Shown: positions 32,236 to 44,760 of the stretch, piece after piece | How positions within the stretch are numbered: position 1 is the first letter of the stretch | Layout of the letters: every line of letters begins with the position of its first letter | Assembly (NCBI GenBank): GCA_012845835.1 | Contig: JABAKD010000016.1 | Coordinates: 18,437,820 to 18,501,819 of the forward strand | Direction: 5' to 3' | Source: Undaria pinnatifida | Lineage: Eukaryota > Sar > Phaeophyceae > Laminariales > Alariaceae | DNA: 64,000 nt | Position numbers and translations under genes: made by a program | Notes under the pieces: model-generated | Databases searched by the model: none | What the model saw: only the letters and a program-made list of their open reading frames with translations | Told to the model about the DNA's origin: nothing

Positions 32236-32991
32236 CTTTCAGCGTAGTGCCACTGCTCGCAGTGTAGCACGATTCTCGGGTGAAGAATCAGCACAGGGAA
32301 AACTGGGTGCGGGTGCTGCTGCTGTCGTAGGTAGGTAGTCTAGGGTGCTATTAGTAGAGCGGGCGGGGGATACTGGGTGTGCTGCCGCTGTTGCTGTTAT
32401 CAGGCAGAGTATTAGAGCAGGTCGCAGAGCCTCATTTGTAGTGGCACCTACAGCAATGGCTGGATAATAAAATCCACAGGAAGCAGCAGCAGCGCGGTAA
32501 AAATAAGGATCATATCATATCTAGTCTAGTCTATATCGATAACACGACTACACAAAGACGAGCAGGACGAGACTACCGTCCGACGAGGGCCGGCTATTAT
32601 AATAATAGTCTACACTTACATCAATACGACCAAATATGTCTAAATGACGGGCGGAATAGGTGTGTGTCGGACGGTAATTTTTTTAAAAGATGCCGTTACG
32701 GACGCTTGCTAATGCCATAACCATTAGGTTTTTGTGTAGAGCACGTCGGTCGTACACCAGTGACCTTTGATGCTCGTTTGGTGACGGACGTCGTGATTGA
32801 CACCCTTGACGACGAAAACGTGCGATAAACAATAAAATAAAATGACGGTTTCATTTTCTCTCACAAGGATTACAGGCACGCCACTTTCGTTGGAACTCCT
32901 TACTTGAGTGACATGCAAGCAGGCAAGCATCGTCAACCATCAACACCGACTAGAGCCGTCAATAACAGGTGAAGCAGAAAACTTCAGTACC
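32236..32991. promoter_or_regulatory. Divergent intergenic region between BBS4 and the HopJ-domain gene
   Basis: 756 bp separate the two start codons, which point away from each other, so both promoters and 5' untranslated regions must lie here unless 5' exons exist elsewhere. I see CTG/CAG-rich stretches and TAGTCTAG repeats but no motif I would call a TATA box or operator. Confidence 0.45.
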
Positions 32992-33626
32992 ATGAAGCCA
33001 ACGGGTGTGATCGGTGCCGCTGTGCTCGCGCTTGTGGCCAACAATGCGGACGCGTTCTTCATGCCAGCCGGCGTGGTCGCAGGTGGAGCATTTTCCACCT
33101 CTCCCTTGTCCTCGTCCACCTCCGCACAGCAAAGCCTAGGCACCGCTGCGTCACACGCTGCCGGGTGTTCCTGCTCCTCGTGCTCGCCGAGGGGTGCCCA
33201 CGGGTGCTCCTGCATGTGCCCCTCTTGCTCATCCTTGGCGGCGGTCTCCGCACGGTCCCATGGCGGAGGGTGCCGCTGTGGTGCCTGCTCCGTGCGCATG
33301 CAGGCGCACCCGGAAGGTTGCGGTTGCGGAGACTGCTCGTCAACGCTAAGCAGCGGAGCCTTCCACGGGTGCTCCTGCAAGTGCTCCAGATGTGTGAGCA
33401 CCTCTGCGCACGGCCTGCCCTGCACGTGCAGTGCTTGCATGGCGAGCGGGAAGGGGCAACGGGCTGCCTCTAAGTTGACGGTGATGGGCATGGGGAGAGG
33501 CCAGTCAGAGCAGCTAGGGGAGGCTGCCACCGCATTCAGGCAACGGCTTGTTGGCGAGCCGCAGTCTGTGGTGTTCGAGGACACCATGGCTGCCGTCGAG
33601 GAAGGATTCGACTACTCCCCGAAGAG
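32992..33626 (+). CDS. Plastid-targeted Cys-repeat/HopJ-domain protein, exon 1
   Basis: Codes residues 1-212 of a 292-residue protein. Residues 6-21 form a hydrophobic signal peptide ending NADA, followed by FF. The A|F junction and the Ser/Ala-rich stretch after it are typical of plastid import in red-lineage secondary algae. Residues 59-149 hold six C-x-C-x2-C units (starting at C59, C72, C94, C110, C127 and C144); units 2 and 5 have an extra C-x-C. They contain 20 cysteines in all and could bind metal. From about residue 178 the HopJ domain begins (AFRQRLVGEPQSVVFEDTM, YSPKR). ATG 32992 was chosen because it places the signal peptide at the N-terminus; the frame is open upstream to 32908. 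The donor AAGAG|GTGAGA splits an Arg codon. HopJ-type domains were named from a Pseudomonas effector but are widespread; the biochemical function is unknown. Confidence 0.88.
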
Positions 33627-33867
33627 GTGAGAGGATGGCCCTAGTGGCAGAGGCGGCAGGAGGAACAGCTGGAGGAGGAGCAGGAGGAGTTGTTCACACT
33701 ATTGGGATTGGGTCGTTGAATTGCCTGTTTGGTCAGGGGGTGCGAGCAGCGAGGAGCGGTGCTTTTGATTGCTGTTGGTGTACTATGCCTGAAACATGAG
33801 CACAAAACGAGTTTGAATGTGACTGGACGCAAAACGCGACGGGTGCAATCTATGATATCTGTGATAT

Positions 33868-34030
33868 TTGTCCTCCGGCGGACGGGGCAAAATAAAGCTC
33901 ACCACACTTCCACGTGAAAATTTTCGTTCTCGTACATGTCGTGTGTCATTTTTACTCGTGTAACTCGTAATGCAGCACTAGCTGGCGTATCGTTCAGTTC
34001 CCATAGTAGCGGCAGAGCTGTCCCTGCCGG
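33868..34030 (+). repeat. Dispersed repeat J, copy 1
   Basis: Begins with 'tcctccggcggacgggg', then 'aaaataaagctcaccacac', 'ttccacgt', 'gtcgtgtgtc' and 'gctggcg...cccatagtag'. The same order is seen at 34520-34675 and, reversed, at 56195-56280. It includes an AATAAA, so transcripts reading through it could be polyadenylated here. Confidence 0.7.
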
Positions 34031-34519
34031 CAGTCGCCGTTACTACTCCAGCAGCGCAAGCTGCCGTTGTATACGGATGCGTGAGCATGTCGACCCGACT
34101 TGGTCCCTGGGGATCGGGTGCGGTGGAGATAAGCCACCCGGAAAGACATCCCTCAGGGTAATGTGGGACTTGCGCAAGCTCACCCACTGACGAAACCCCC
34201 GGCCATGAGGAAAGAGCCTTTCGCCGGACTTGGTCCAGCTACGGCCCACCCTTCCCGTTCGGGTGTAGGCGATCTAATCTATTAATTGGAGAGCGTGCAG
34301 CAGCAGTACAAGTACCTTGATGCTGCACAAATGTCTTGCAACGCCCCACTTTGCAGATCGGACGCATCTCCTAACCCCGGAGCCCGGGTTGCTTCGTTTA
34401 GCGGATGCTCACGCTTTAAATCGTCATTTACTTTCGACATATTTCCCTCTGAACCTTCTCTGAACGTTCAAAGGGTTGTTGACACAAGATATCCTGTTAA
34501 TGGTAAACGTCATTTTTTT

Positions 34520-34675
34520 TTTTTTTTTTTTATCCTCCGGCGGATGGGGAAAAATAAAGCTTTAGCTCACCACACTTCCACGTATTTTCATACGCGTCGT
34601 GTGTCGATTTAACTCAGCTGCTTTCGCAGCCCAACGCTAGCTGGCGCACCCTTCGGGTCCCATTGTAGGTATAGC
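34520..34675 (+). repeat. Dispersed repeat J, copy 2
   Basis: Same block order as copy 1, preceded by an 18-base T run. A 'gttgacacaagatatcct(g/a)ttaatggtaaacgtca' segment flanks it on both sides (34478-34512 and 34678-34712), so the element looks inserted between two copies of its flank, or the flank was duplicated with it. Confidence 0.7.
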
Positions 34676-36579
34676 GTTGTTGACACAAGATATCCTATTA
34701 ATGGTAAACGTCAACGTGTCAATGTGTAGGGCGGACGGCGGACAGCGGACAGCGAGGCGATTTGCCCCTACCCTGTTGCCTGTAGGGCTTTGTCTGCGAG
34801 TAGACTACACAAATAGCAGTTAGTTGCGAGTCCGAGAAGTTGTGCTACGCAGCAGCAAGCAACAGTGCACGGACTCCACCAATTTTATCATTTGTTTGTT
34901 TGAATTCTCACGATCCTCATATTTCCGTCCATAGTGGTAGGTGGTTCGACTTTATGACCGGTATTACATTACCTGTATGACCAACCACCAACCGTATAAC
35001 GTTTTGAAGTTTCGTGGTGCTGAGCACTGGTACTGACTCATGTAGCAGCTCTGTCATGCTTCTATCATACCGTACCTGGTAACGGTACTATCTAACCAAG
35101 TCTAACCTAGTGGCTCCCCTTCGAGGCGCAAGCATTTGTAGACACGAGCCTGTGGGAAAAATCACGGGCCAAAGACCAGTGTACTCCGTATAGTTTTAGT
35201 GTGTCTGTTCTGGCTCTGGCCGTCCTGGTGGAAACCCCGATTTTGGATATAGTCGCGCGGGATCAAGTTGTCATGTTGTGATGGTTGGCCCCTCCGGCGG
35301 CTACTTAAATAGACTATTCCCAGGGCTGGTTTGTAGCGAGAGTCAGTTTTGGGGGACTCAGGTCGGGGTGGGATCAGAGTGCCAATTGCGAGCAGGGTCG
35401 GTTATAGCTTTGACCTATGGAATCCTCTGAGGCTCGTGTCTACGAACATCCCTCACATCGAATAGATCATGATCTAATGTAAAACCTGTATCTGTGGTTA
35501 TGCTGTGTTTTGCGGGGTCTGTGTAGCACAGAACGAACCCGGGGAACGTGTTGCCAGATCAATCAGATTCCGGCGCTCACCCGGCAGCATGATCTATCGG
35601 CCATGCAGATCACATAGAGGAGGGATCTATCTGCCCTAGGAGACATAGATCATATAGATCATGAATAGGGGTCTGATTTCTCCGACGTGTGACACAGTTC
35701 TCTCGTACCTGTCCCGGATGACACGACATACCGGCATGTTTTCAGAAGTTGGGTACGAAAGTACAGCAGCACAGGACGCCTATTAATAGTAACAGTAAGA
35801 AGCAGAAATGCTGAAGCAGGCTGGGCTTTTTATTTGGGAGAGAGTGCGTTCTACACTATCTTCGGTGTAACGACTCCCGAATTTCTTGTTTTCCTGTTAA
35901 TTTTTGCCTGGCTTTGTTGTTACCCTGTTTCTATATTTTTGATGTCCTGAACTGTAGGTGGTACCTTGTCTTACCTCATGCGCTTGTGAGTCGTTGGGTT
36001 GGTCTTGCAAGTGGGGTGACAATACCTACATCGCATCACACAGTTTCGATTAACCCCTCAAGAAGTTTAGAAGGAAAAAGTGCACTGATCGGACAGGTTA
36101 GATCCCTATTTCTGATCTGTGTCTTTCTCGGCAGATATACCTCTGGCGCATATGATCTGCGTGGCCTGGGTATTGATCCCGGGTGGGGAGCCGCATGATT
36201 CGCGTGGTCTTGCACCTGTTTCTTGGGCTGGGTCTCTACTACACAGATCCTCCACAGTGTATCATAACGGCAGGTACAGGATCTAGATCGTGATCTGTCC
36301 GATGTGTGAAAAGGAGTGGCCAGTGCAAGCGTCGCCGCGCGAAGCGCGAGAGCGTGAGTTTTAACGAAAATTCGGCGAACATCGAAAAGCAGCACGTAGG
36401 AAAGCTGAACCATGCTGCCGAAGTTATACAGTACACGTGTCCGAAGTGCGACGGAAGGAGATGTACGACACGCGCAGGCAACAGCATGATGTAAGTTTTA
36501 CTACCTGTTCGACGGTCTTCGTAGACGGCTGATAATACCGCGCTCGTGATTTTTTTGGTTGCTAAACCTGGGGCCCCAA

Positions 36580-37210
36580 AGAGTTGTAACCCTTTTTTTT
36601 TCAAAGGGTTATGATCCCTTTGTGACGTCAAAGGGAAAAAAGCGGTATAACCCCATTCCCAAGAGAGTTATACGCCCACTGGAATTTGAGAGGGAAAAAT
36701 AACCCCTTTGGGATTTCCGAGGGCTCTCGGGGCTCCAGAGGGAGTCTCAAGGGGGTTATAACCGGGGGTTTTCACGGGTTATGATCCGACCCTTAGGCTG
36801 GGTGAGGAGGTTTGCAAAATCTCGCAGGTCGAGTGGGGTCGGTTCGCGAGGTGTTTTGGAACATCATGGACTGGGCCGGGAGGGTCACCTTGACCCGGCA
36901 CGATCCGCGATAATTGACACCGTGGCCCGACCTCAACCTTGAGGACTGACCTGACCCGTGAAAACCCGTGGTTGTATCTGAAGCCCCAAGAGAGGGAAAA
37001 AAAGCCTGATAAAAAAACCTGACGACTATGACACAGGCCACACGAACAAGCCCGGGCTGCTGGGGTAGGGCGCGAAAGGGGTATGTAATCCCTTTGGGAC
37101 TCAAGAAGGAAAAACGCTTTAAAATAGGTTTTTACTCCTTTGGGGATTTACAGGGGGGAAAAGGCTTAGTAACCCCCGTGGGACTGCAGAGGGAGCCGTA
37201 AAACAACGGG
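36580..37210. repeat. Degenerate tandem repeat around CCCTTTGGGA/AGAGGGAAAAA
   Basis: Recurring 'ccctttgggact', 'agagggaaaaa' and 'gttataacccc' motifs at intervals of roughly 35-60 bp, on both sides of the TIR element at 36762-36971. A further single unit lies at 38960-38990. The tandem zone was evidently present before the TIR element inserted. Confidence 0.6.
36762..36971. mobile_element. TIR element M4
   Basis: Left end GGGGGTTTTCACGGGTTATG and right end TGACCCGTGAAAACCCGTGG are inverted copies matching M1-M3. The interior is ACCCG-poor, unlike M2 and M3, so this copy probably approximates the unexpanded form. Confidence 0.65.
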
Positions 37211-40200
37211 ATCGTAAGGGTTTACAATATTTTCCGTCGGAGTCGTGTTATAATGATAACGAGGGAGACGCAAGAAATATGAAGGCCCCATATCAACCTG
37301 ACTTCGTAGTGTACTCGTGTACGTACATATTTTGAATTTGATTCGTTTAAGACGTGGTTTGCCTTACAACGCTTGGGACTTGTGGTAATAATGGTGGTTA
37401 CGCAAAACGCAAAAACTTCGAGTAGAAGAAGAACAGCTGACGAAAACCATAGAAAGTGCCAACTAACGTAGCGTAGCACACTTTAGTTGTGTTACCGGCA
37501 GATCACAGCAGCAGCACCGAAACAGTGCCGAAAAAGTAAAAAAGCTACGAGTAAATCACCCTCAGCGTTTTGGCCAACGGAGCGGAATCGTAGTCATATG
37601 GCTATAATATCTCACAGCTACCTACAGCAGCAAGGAATGCATGCTGTGGAGAGAGCAGAAACAGTGATGCTGCGGAAAGCCACAAACAAAACAAAAAAGA
37701 GGCAAAAGGTAAACGTTAAAAAAAATGGCGACACTTCTACGGCCAAACATTGACAAATTTTACGTATTCGTTCCATATTAGGTAAGAGTACGAGTCTACA
37801 GTGCCGATTGAATAGTACCGCTGGTCTCTATAATGGCGGTAATATCGCTAGGCGAGACTACAGCTCTTAATGGTAGTAACTGTGTGTAGAAGCCCTTTTC
37901 CAATCGTGCCGGCATCCTGCTCAGTGCTGGTCTGGTGGGCTGGCGCATACCGGCGTTACTGGGAGCCCCATATGTAAATAAAATACGACGAGTAGATACA
38001 CAAAACCACATGGGGACCACACCAGAGCAGCAGACAGTCGCAGACGCACTCGTCCAGTAATAGAGCAGCAGAAGCAGGAGTAGCAGGCAGGCAGAGCACA
38101 GCAGAGCAGGACCTTTCCCCGTTCCCCCGTGTTCTTTTATTACTTTGATGCTGTCTGGCGTTGTGCCAAGGTGGAGTTTTGCTTGAAGGTATGTATACGT
38201 TTGCCGTTATTTCTGACAAAATACCGGCTATCTATAGTATCACGACGGGTTGTGTTCCCTTGCGTGTTGTACGGTATACTGGTGGTTGATGCATCGAATA
38301 CATCGAACTGCGAGCGAGCGTCTTATCACATTCGGCAAAGGTCGCGAACCCAAATGCTTCCGACTAGCGCTATCGGTGTACTTTTCGATATCTGCATCTT
38401 TCTTGGGAGACGGATTCATGATGTGTATGATTGTCTCGATCTAGATCATGTGCGCCTGGTTGGATCTATCTGTACGACACGGCTCTTGGCCGTGGCTTGT
38501 TCGCCCGGTGGGGTATGTACGGTAAAGCTCTCCTTGTCCAGCATCTCATGGTGGCAGATGTACGTAGGATCTAGATGTCTATAGATGATCTATATATCGT
38601 GATCTGTCCGATGTGCTGGACTGGTCATACGTAAAGCGATAGTAGGAGAGCTGTTACGATACATGATGAGCTTTGCAACCAAACTCTCATTTCGGGAAGC
38701 AAATGCGTATCACTTTGCCCGGAAATGTAACGGCCGTTTGGTATCGATTTTTATGCCCAAACGGTACTTACACCTCCGGACAGAGTGGTATTTAGTAGTA
38801 CTTGAAAGGACAAAGTGGTATTTTAGTGGTACTTGGAATAAGATCTGAGTCATTTTAACACTTTCACGGCGTTAGCAAAAGGGTTCCCTCTCTGCGGCCT
38901 TGCACGCGCCATGCGTGTTTTACACGCTAAGCATACGCGAATCATATTCGTAGTGTAATCCTTTCGGGACTTCAGAGGGAAAATTGACAAAACTATATTA
39001 TGATTTCAGCGTCTTGCCACAAGCAGTCTGGAGCTTGGCCATGTGGGGCTTGGCTGAGGGGTGATCAGTTTAGTGTCCGAACTACGATGCAATGGATGCT
39101 TCGATATGTGTGCGTTATAGAACTAGTCTCGCGGCTGCTGCGCGGTTAGACTGTGCGGCGGTAGAGCTCAGTCCATCGCACGGCGTCACCCACACAGAGC
39201 GTGATTCAAAGGCGTTGCTCAGGCTCCGCTATTTTTGTTTCGTGATTTGTAGATCCCTCATTCGCCCTCCAGCCGAGCCTGCAGAATCGGTTACGCTCGG
39301 CTGCACTGTGAGCAAGCCGTACTCGCTGGTACTCCGCTTGTTGCAACCCGAACCAAGCCAATCCCAATGCCCCAATCCAAACAAACATGATTAAACCTAC
39401 AACCCAACCCAATCCATAGCCCATGTGATACGGTTCGATATTCCCACAAAGGTGGTATCTTGTTATCACTGCCCTGGAAGGCGTTTCAAACCCCAGTCTC
39501 CTCTCAGCAATCCCTTTACCATAGCCCGTCGAACTCTTGCGCTTTTCGATTTTTGGTTCCCTTTTATCGAGCGTAAGGGATGCGCGAAAATACGCACCCG
39601 AGCGTCTCATAACCCCCCCCCCCTTCCCCCCCGACGTTACATGCCATGCGACTTGCCGAACAACTCACGGCGCTTCGCACTTGGTGCACGCGATGTCTGC
39701 CTGGTCGGTGAAACCTGACGTTCTCCGTTCCGGCATTGTAGGGATGCGAGCGTCAAAAATAGTGTCTTCACTACGGCTATGCATGAAATTAGCACCCCCC
39801 CCCCCTTCCCCCCCGTTCCACATTACGAACTCCCTACCGCATTATATGGCGGCCGTACTCTCGAACATTGGGGCTGTGAATTGGCTAACTGCAAGTAGCC
39901 GACTAGTTATTTGTTAGCTAGTACGTAGTGTATTATTGCGGTTTGTTGCGTGGGTATTCAGCAGAATTCGTGCGTCTTTGTATCTGGCCGACGCGGCGCG
40001 CTTTTGGCTCAATTTGTGGTGTCTGAAAAGTACTTCAGTTAGTCGACTTCTTCTCCACCCAACTAATGGCTAGCCTTCAAGTAACAAAAACTCGCAGCCC
40101 TGGCGAACACCCTTCCCCTCTTGGCGTTTTTTTTTTTGTTTTTTTTTACTGTTTGGCGCATTTACACGAGTACGCCCCCCCCCCCCATTTCTGCGTTTTT

Positions 40201-40425
40201 GTTTTCTTTGTTCTTTTTTGCGTTTGGCGCGTACCTCGTATACGCGAACACACACTCACCCTTCGCGCGTGTTTTGCGTTTGCTTTTTTGCCGCCCCAGG
40301 CGCTGATACAATCGAACGAACCTGTGCTCTGTATGGCCCCTGCCGGTCCTGCTGCCGCTGCCGCTGCTGCCGCTGCTACGTGCTACCGCTGCTGTCATCT
40401 TCACCACACGATCCAAAACCCACAG
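37211..40425. other. Part of HopJ intron without recognisable gene
   Basis: Low-similarity sequence. Two C-runs followed by 'ttccccccc' occur at 39608 and 39794. Sequence before the acceptor (40395-40425) includes TCTTCACCACACGATCCAAAACCCACAG. Confidence 0.45.
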
Positions 40426-40669
40426 GTTTGTGAACGGAGTGACTTCGAGCGACGCGGGCACCAACGAGGGAAGCTGCAAGGTGTTTTCGTTCGGAAAACT
40501 TGCGGAACTTTCCGCGGCTGAAACATTGGCGTGCTTCGGCGAGCACTACCGGTCGGTAGTGGCCGATCCGTTGGGAGATAGCCACGGCAACATCAGGGCC
40601 TTCATGGACACGGGCTTGGAGGGGCTCAGCTTCCCCGATGGCTTATGTCTCTCTGTCAAGAAGGACTAA
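40426..40669 (+). CDS. Plastid-targeted Cys-repeat/HopJ-domain protein, exon 2
   Basis: Codes residues 213-292 and the stop. The first base completes the Arg codon. The translation carries the HopJ core: FVNGV, then NEGSCKVFSFGKLAELSA, ETLACFGEHYR, HGNIRAFMDTG and LSFP. This corresponds to the family pattern 'F.NG....NEAG.N.GSCKIFAFA', 'LACFGDYYR', 'HQNIRNFM..GW.GI.F'. Acceptor CCCACAG. With exon 1 the domain is complete. Confidence 0.93.
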
Positions 40670-40959
40670 TAGAGGAGACTGTGCTGTCGCTGTTGGGTTT
40701 TTTCGCTTTTCCTTCTTGTATGTCCTTGCGTATAGAACATGACGAATTTTGTCCCGCCGTGCGTGCGGTTGCTTTGTTTGAACGGCGAGCCTTTTTTAGT
40801 TAGCCATAGCAGCCGCGTGCGCATTGAGTTCGACCGGGTCCCAAAGATGCTACATAGGAGACCGGTTTTGTTGGGTGCCTCAAATACCTTTTTTTCTAGT
40901 GAGTTTTCTCACTTGAATGTAAAGTAGCGCTCAGTTAAAAGGGTCCAAAGATGGTACCC

Positions 40960-41695
40960 GTCTTATTAGAAGCGTCTAGGCGATTTTTTGGGGAAATATA
41001 CTACTTTTGGTGTGCAGGGCGGTCAGCTAAGGGGCTCAAATATGCTATTATTGGAAGACCTGCCTTCTTAGAACCGCCAAGGCCTCTTTTTGACTTGATA
41101 TCCTCATTTTAGTCTAGGGGCGGCCAATCAAGTGGTCACACCACGGCCTCCGAGCATTTTATCTGCTGGTCAACCGATCTTTTCAGAAGCGGTAAGGCCT
41201 CGTTTGGACTTCATATACTCCTTTTTGTGTAGAGGGCGGTCAGCCAAGGCGTCAAACCGCGGGTCTCCCAAGAGTTCAGGCGTTTTAAGACTAGCATACC
41301 ATTTTTAGTGTAGGGGCGGTCAGTTAAGGCGTAAAACTGCGGTCTCGTAAAAGTTAGACCCTTTTTTGGACTTATAATACTCCTTTTAGTGTAGGGGGCG
41401 GGCAGTCAAGGCGTCCAACCACGATCTCCCAAGAATTCAGGGCTTCATTGGACGTAGCATACTACTATACTATACTATTTAGTGTAGAGGCGGTCAGTCA
41501 AGGCGTCAAACCGTGGTCTCCCAAGAGTTCAGGCCTTTGTTGGACTTAGTATACTATTTTTAGTGTGGGGGCGTCTGCCAAAGCGTCAAACTGCGATCTC
41601 CTAAACGTTAAGACCTTCTTTTTATTCGAAAGAGTATTTTTAGTGTAGGGGGCGGTCAGTCAGGGCGTCAAACTGCGGTCTCCTATTAATAGTAG
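40960..41695 (+). repeat. Degenerate 80-115-bp minisatellite, about eight units
   Basis: Unit landmarks 'gtgtaggggcggtcag' occur near 41008, 41109, 41227, 41311, 41389, 41482, 41563 and 41643. They are followed by 'caaggcgtcaaaccgcggtctccca' type sequence and 'ttggacttagtatac'. The array starts about 300 bp after the HopJ stop codon and could lie in its 3' untranslated region or just beyond. Confidence 0.85.
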
Positions 41696-41799
41696 CAATA
41701 GCATTTTGCGACTCCAGCCGGTTGTGTGTCCTTCATCCTCCTCGTGTTTTTTTTGCCGTAATGGGGAATCTTCTTTCGTAAGGGGTACGCTGTGTTTTT

Positions 41800-42400
41800 T
41801 TATTCCTTGTTTCGGCGGTGAAATGCCATGCTTCGGAGGTGAGATTTCTTATTTCAGCCGTGAACTTTCTTATCTTGGCCGTAAAAAGAGGCAGTTTCTT
41901 GTTTTGTCGCGGCGAGTTTCTTGTGAAACAAGCATCCTGTCAGCCGACATTACGTCAACTAACTGCGACCGCAACAAAAGCACCATCAGATGTTGGAATA
42001 TTATTGCTACTGTAGGTAACTCCTCGGGAGAGTTTCCTGTTTTGGCCTCGGGAGAGCTTCTTTCTTTCATCGTTTATTAATAGAGTATTGTTCCTCGCCG
42101 GAAATTCGGCGGGAATTCGGCTTCCTAGAGCGCTAGTCTGCGGGTCAACCTTCCGTGTGTTGGTGGGAGGTTTCTCTTGCAGCGTTAATGTTTCGGCGTC
42201 AAATTTCTTGTTCCTCGGCCGGAATTTCTCTTTAACCCTCGCGTTTTTGCTTCTCAGTCGGAATTTTCTTGTTTTAGAGGTCAACGTTCTTATTTCTGGG
42301 CCGGAATTTTCTTGTTTAACAGTCAAGTTTGTTGTTTCTCAGCTAGCTGGAATCTTCTTGTTTCCAGCGTCGGGTTTCTTGCTCCTAAGCGGAAGTTTTC
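41800..42400 (+). repeat. Degenerate short tandem repeat around TTTCTTGTTTCGGCCG
   Basis: Motifs 'tttcttatttcagccgtga', 'ttcttatcttggccgta', 'tttcttgttttgtcgcgg', 'ttcttgttttagaggtca' and similar recur every 25-40 bp. Divergence is high and the order irregular. Confidence 0.6.
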
Positions 42401-42689
42401 CTTTGACTCATTGCGGGGCCATGTTCAGCACCCGAAAAACGAAAACAACGAGGGCGATGTCATCAAGCGACTAACACGCCTTTGCCACTTGAACATGTGT
42501 CGCACAGTAGTTTGGAGTAGTTTGTCCCCAAACACGTGGGTGCATTTCTCAAGGGCACCGCGGTCCCGACACGTGGACGAAACACTCGGAGTTAGACTAG
42601 GATCATTTCAGGAGTTGGAAATGAGTCAAGAGCGTGTAGCATCACACGTATCACCGTGCTGCGTGCTTGTGGTACAGCTCCTCGGGGTT

Positions 42690-43345
<656 letters not shown>

Positions 43346-43979
43346 CGCTGACCCCACGAACAACGTCTCGATGACTCAGCATCGATATTTAGCCATGGTT
43401 CGTTGCGTTGATCCTTGCGGTGTGTGTGTAAGTGCTTTTTTTTTTCGCAGCCATCGCCGCGTGAGAAGATGGTTGCTTGTCTTCTCCATTTTTTACCCCG
43501 TCTTCCTTTACAGAGGCCGCCGTTTTTTTGTTGGAACTCAGGGTGTCAAACCAGGGTTGGCCTCCCCTTCACCCCATCCTCGCGACCATGTACAACGCGT
43601 TTTTGGTTTGCCATGATACAGACGTTCTTTGGATTCATCCCTTATATATGATACATAGAAATATAAATAATACCTGTATGTAGCTGATATAGATCGTATC
43701 CTTGCCGTTATTCGGTCGGAACTTACAAGCGGGGTCTCAAAACCACCAGGGCTCCCCTGCCCTCCCCCCCCTCCCCACAATTGTTCGTGATTTGGGTTTA
43801 CCACGAAACAGTATTTGGAATCGTCGTCAAATGCTTGCATTGTTGCTCGTCGGCCCACCGCGTCGAATTATGCCTGACGCATAGGAATTTGTATTAGTAG
43901 CTATACGTATAGCTCTCGAGCGCACACGTGCTACCTGATACCGAAAAATACCTGTACAAAGTTTTTAGCTGGTATATAC

Positions 43980-44605
43980 TTCGAAGTAATAACTTACGAG
44001 TGATTCTACGATGCTAGCCCCCCCAAAAACAGGCGATTTTCTTTAACGAACGTTTCGTGGCTGCTCGACACAAGGAAGGACACAATTATCATTATTATTG
44101 TTTTTGTTACCCTCCGATAATATAGCGTAGATGCCTTATTCCGATGTAAATCGAATATCCTTCCATAAAGCAGCAGTAGTAGTAGTACCTAATATGAAGT
44201 CGAATGATCGCACCATAATGCAGTGGTATCTTCCGCCAACCATTTGCCCATTTCCTTTCCCCACATCTTCTCCTTTTATCTTCTGTTTGCTTTCCCTATA
44301 TATTTTATAACTAATTTTCGAGGACGTCAGCCGTGAGTTTGACGAATTTCAGGTCAATACTCATCTTTGCTTTCCCTATATATGTTTCAGCTGAGAGTCT
44401 ACCTTAGTCCTCATCAACAAGGATACAAATGAAAAACAAAGTATCTCAATATTTTCTTACAAGTGTGCAAAGGCCTATCGATCGATGACGTCGGGGTGTC
44501 GAGGGACACCGTAATTCAGGAGATACGACCGGGAGCTGGTTTTGGAACCGGCGATTTCGTTGAAGAAAAAGTTGGGGGGGCTACCGTAGAACGACTCTTA
44601 CTTTA
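43980..44605 (+). repeat. Block inverted relative to 48.2-49.3 kb, with a conserved coding-like stretch
   Basis: Segment 44080-44290 is the inverse of 49140-49275 ('gaaatggttggc', 'cgaatatcctt'). Segment 44484-44600 is the inverse of 48195-48308. The latter encodes, on the plus strand, DDVGVSRDT..QEIRPGAGF and TGDFVEEKVGGATVERL, matching the minus-strand translation of the other copy. Function unknown. Confidence 0.6.
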
Positions 44606-44760
44606 ATCTAGCTAATAAAACCCTTGCTTATAACCGTAAATAGCAAACACATCCCACACTGCAATGCCAAGTAATTTGCCCCCAACACGCGGGTGCAGTC
44701 CTAAACGGGGGTTATAATACCGCCAAGCACCTGGCACATACACACCTATTTGGTGCCCGG

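Larger units (their letters stand above)
33627..40425 (+). other. Intron of the HopJ-domain gene (6.8 kb)
   Basis: GT-AG intron. It contains two copies of a dispersed repeat (33868-34030, 34520-34675), GATC-rich repeats (35460-35700, 36270-36300, 38430-38600), a degenerate CCCTTTGGGA repeat zone with a TIR element inside it (36580-37210), and short C-runs (39608-39630, 39794-39815, 40177-40188). No separate gene was recognised. Confidence 0.7.

Noticed and set aside
32940-33587. Antisense open frame of 215 codons opposite the HopJ exon 1
   Set aside because: It mirrors a GC-rich coding exon with conserved domain content on the plus strand; no independent support.
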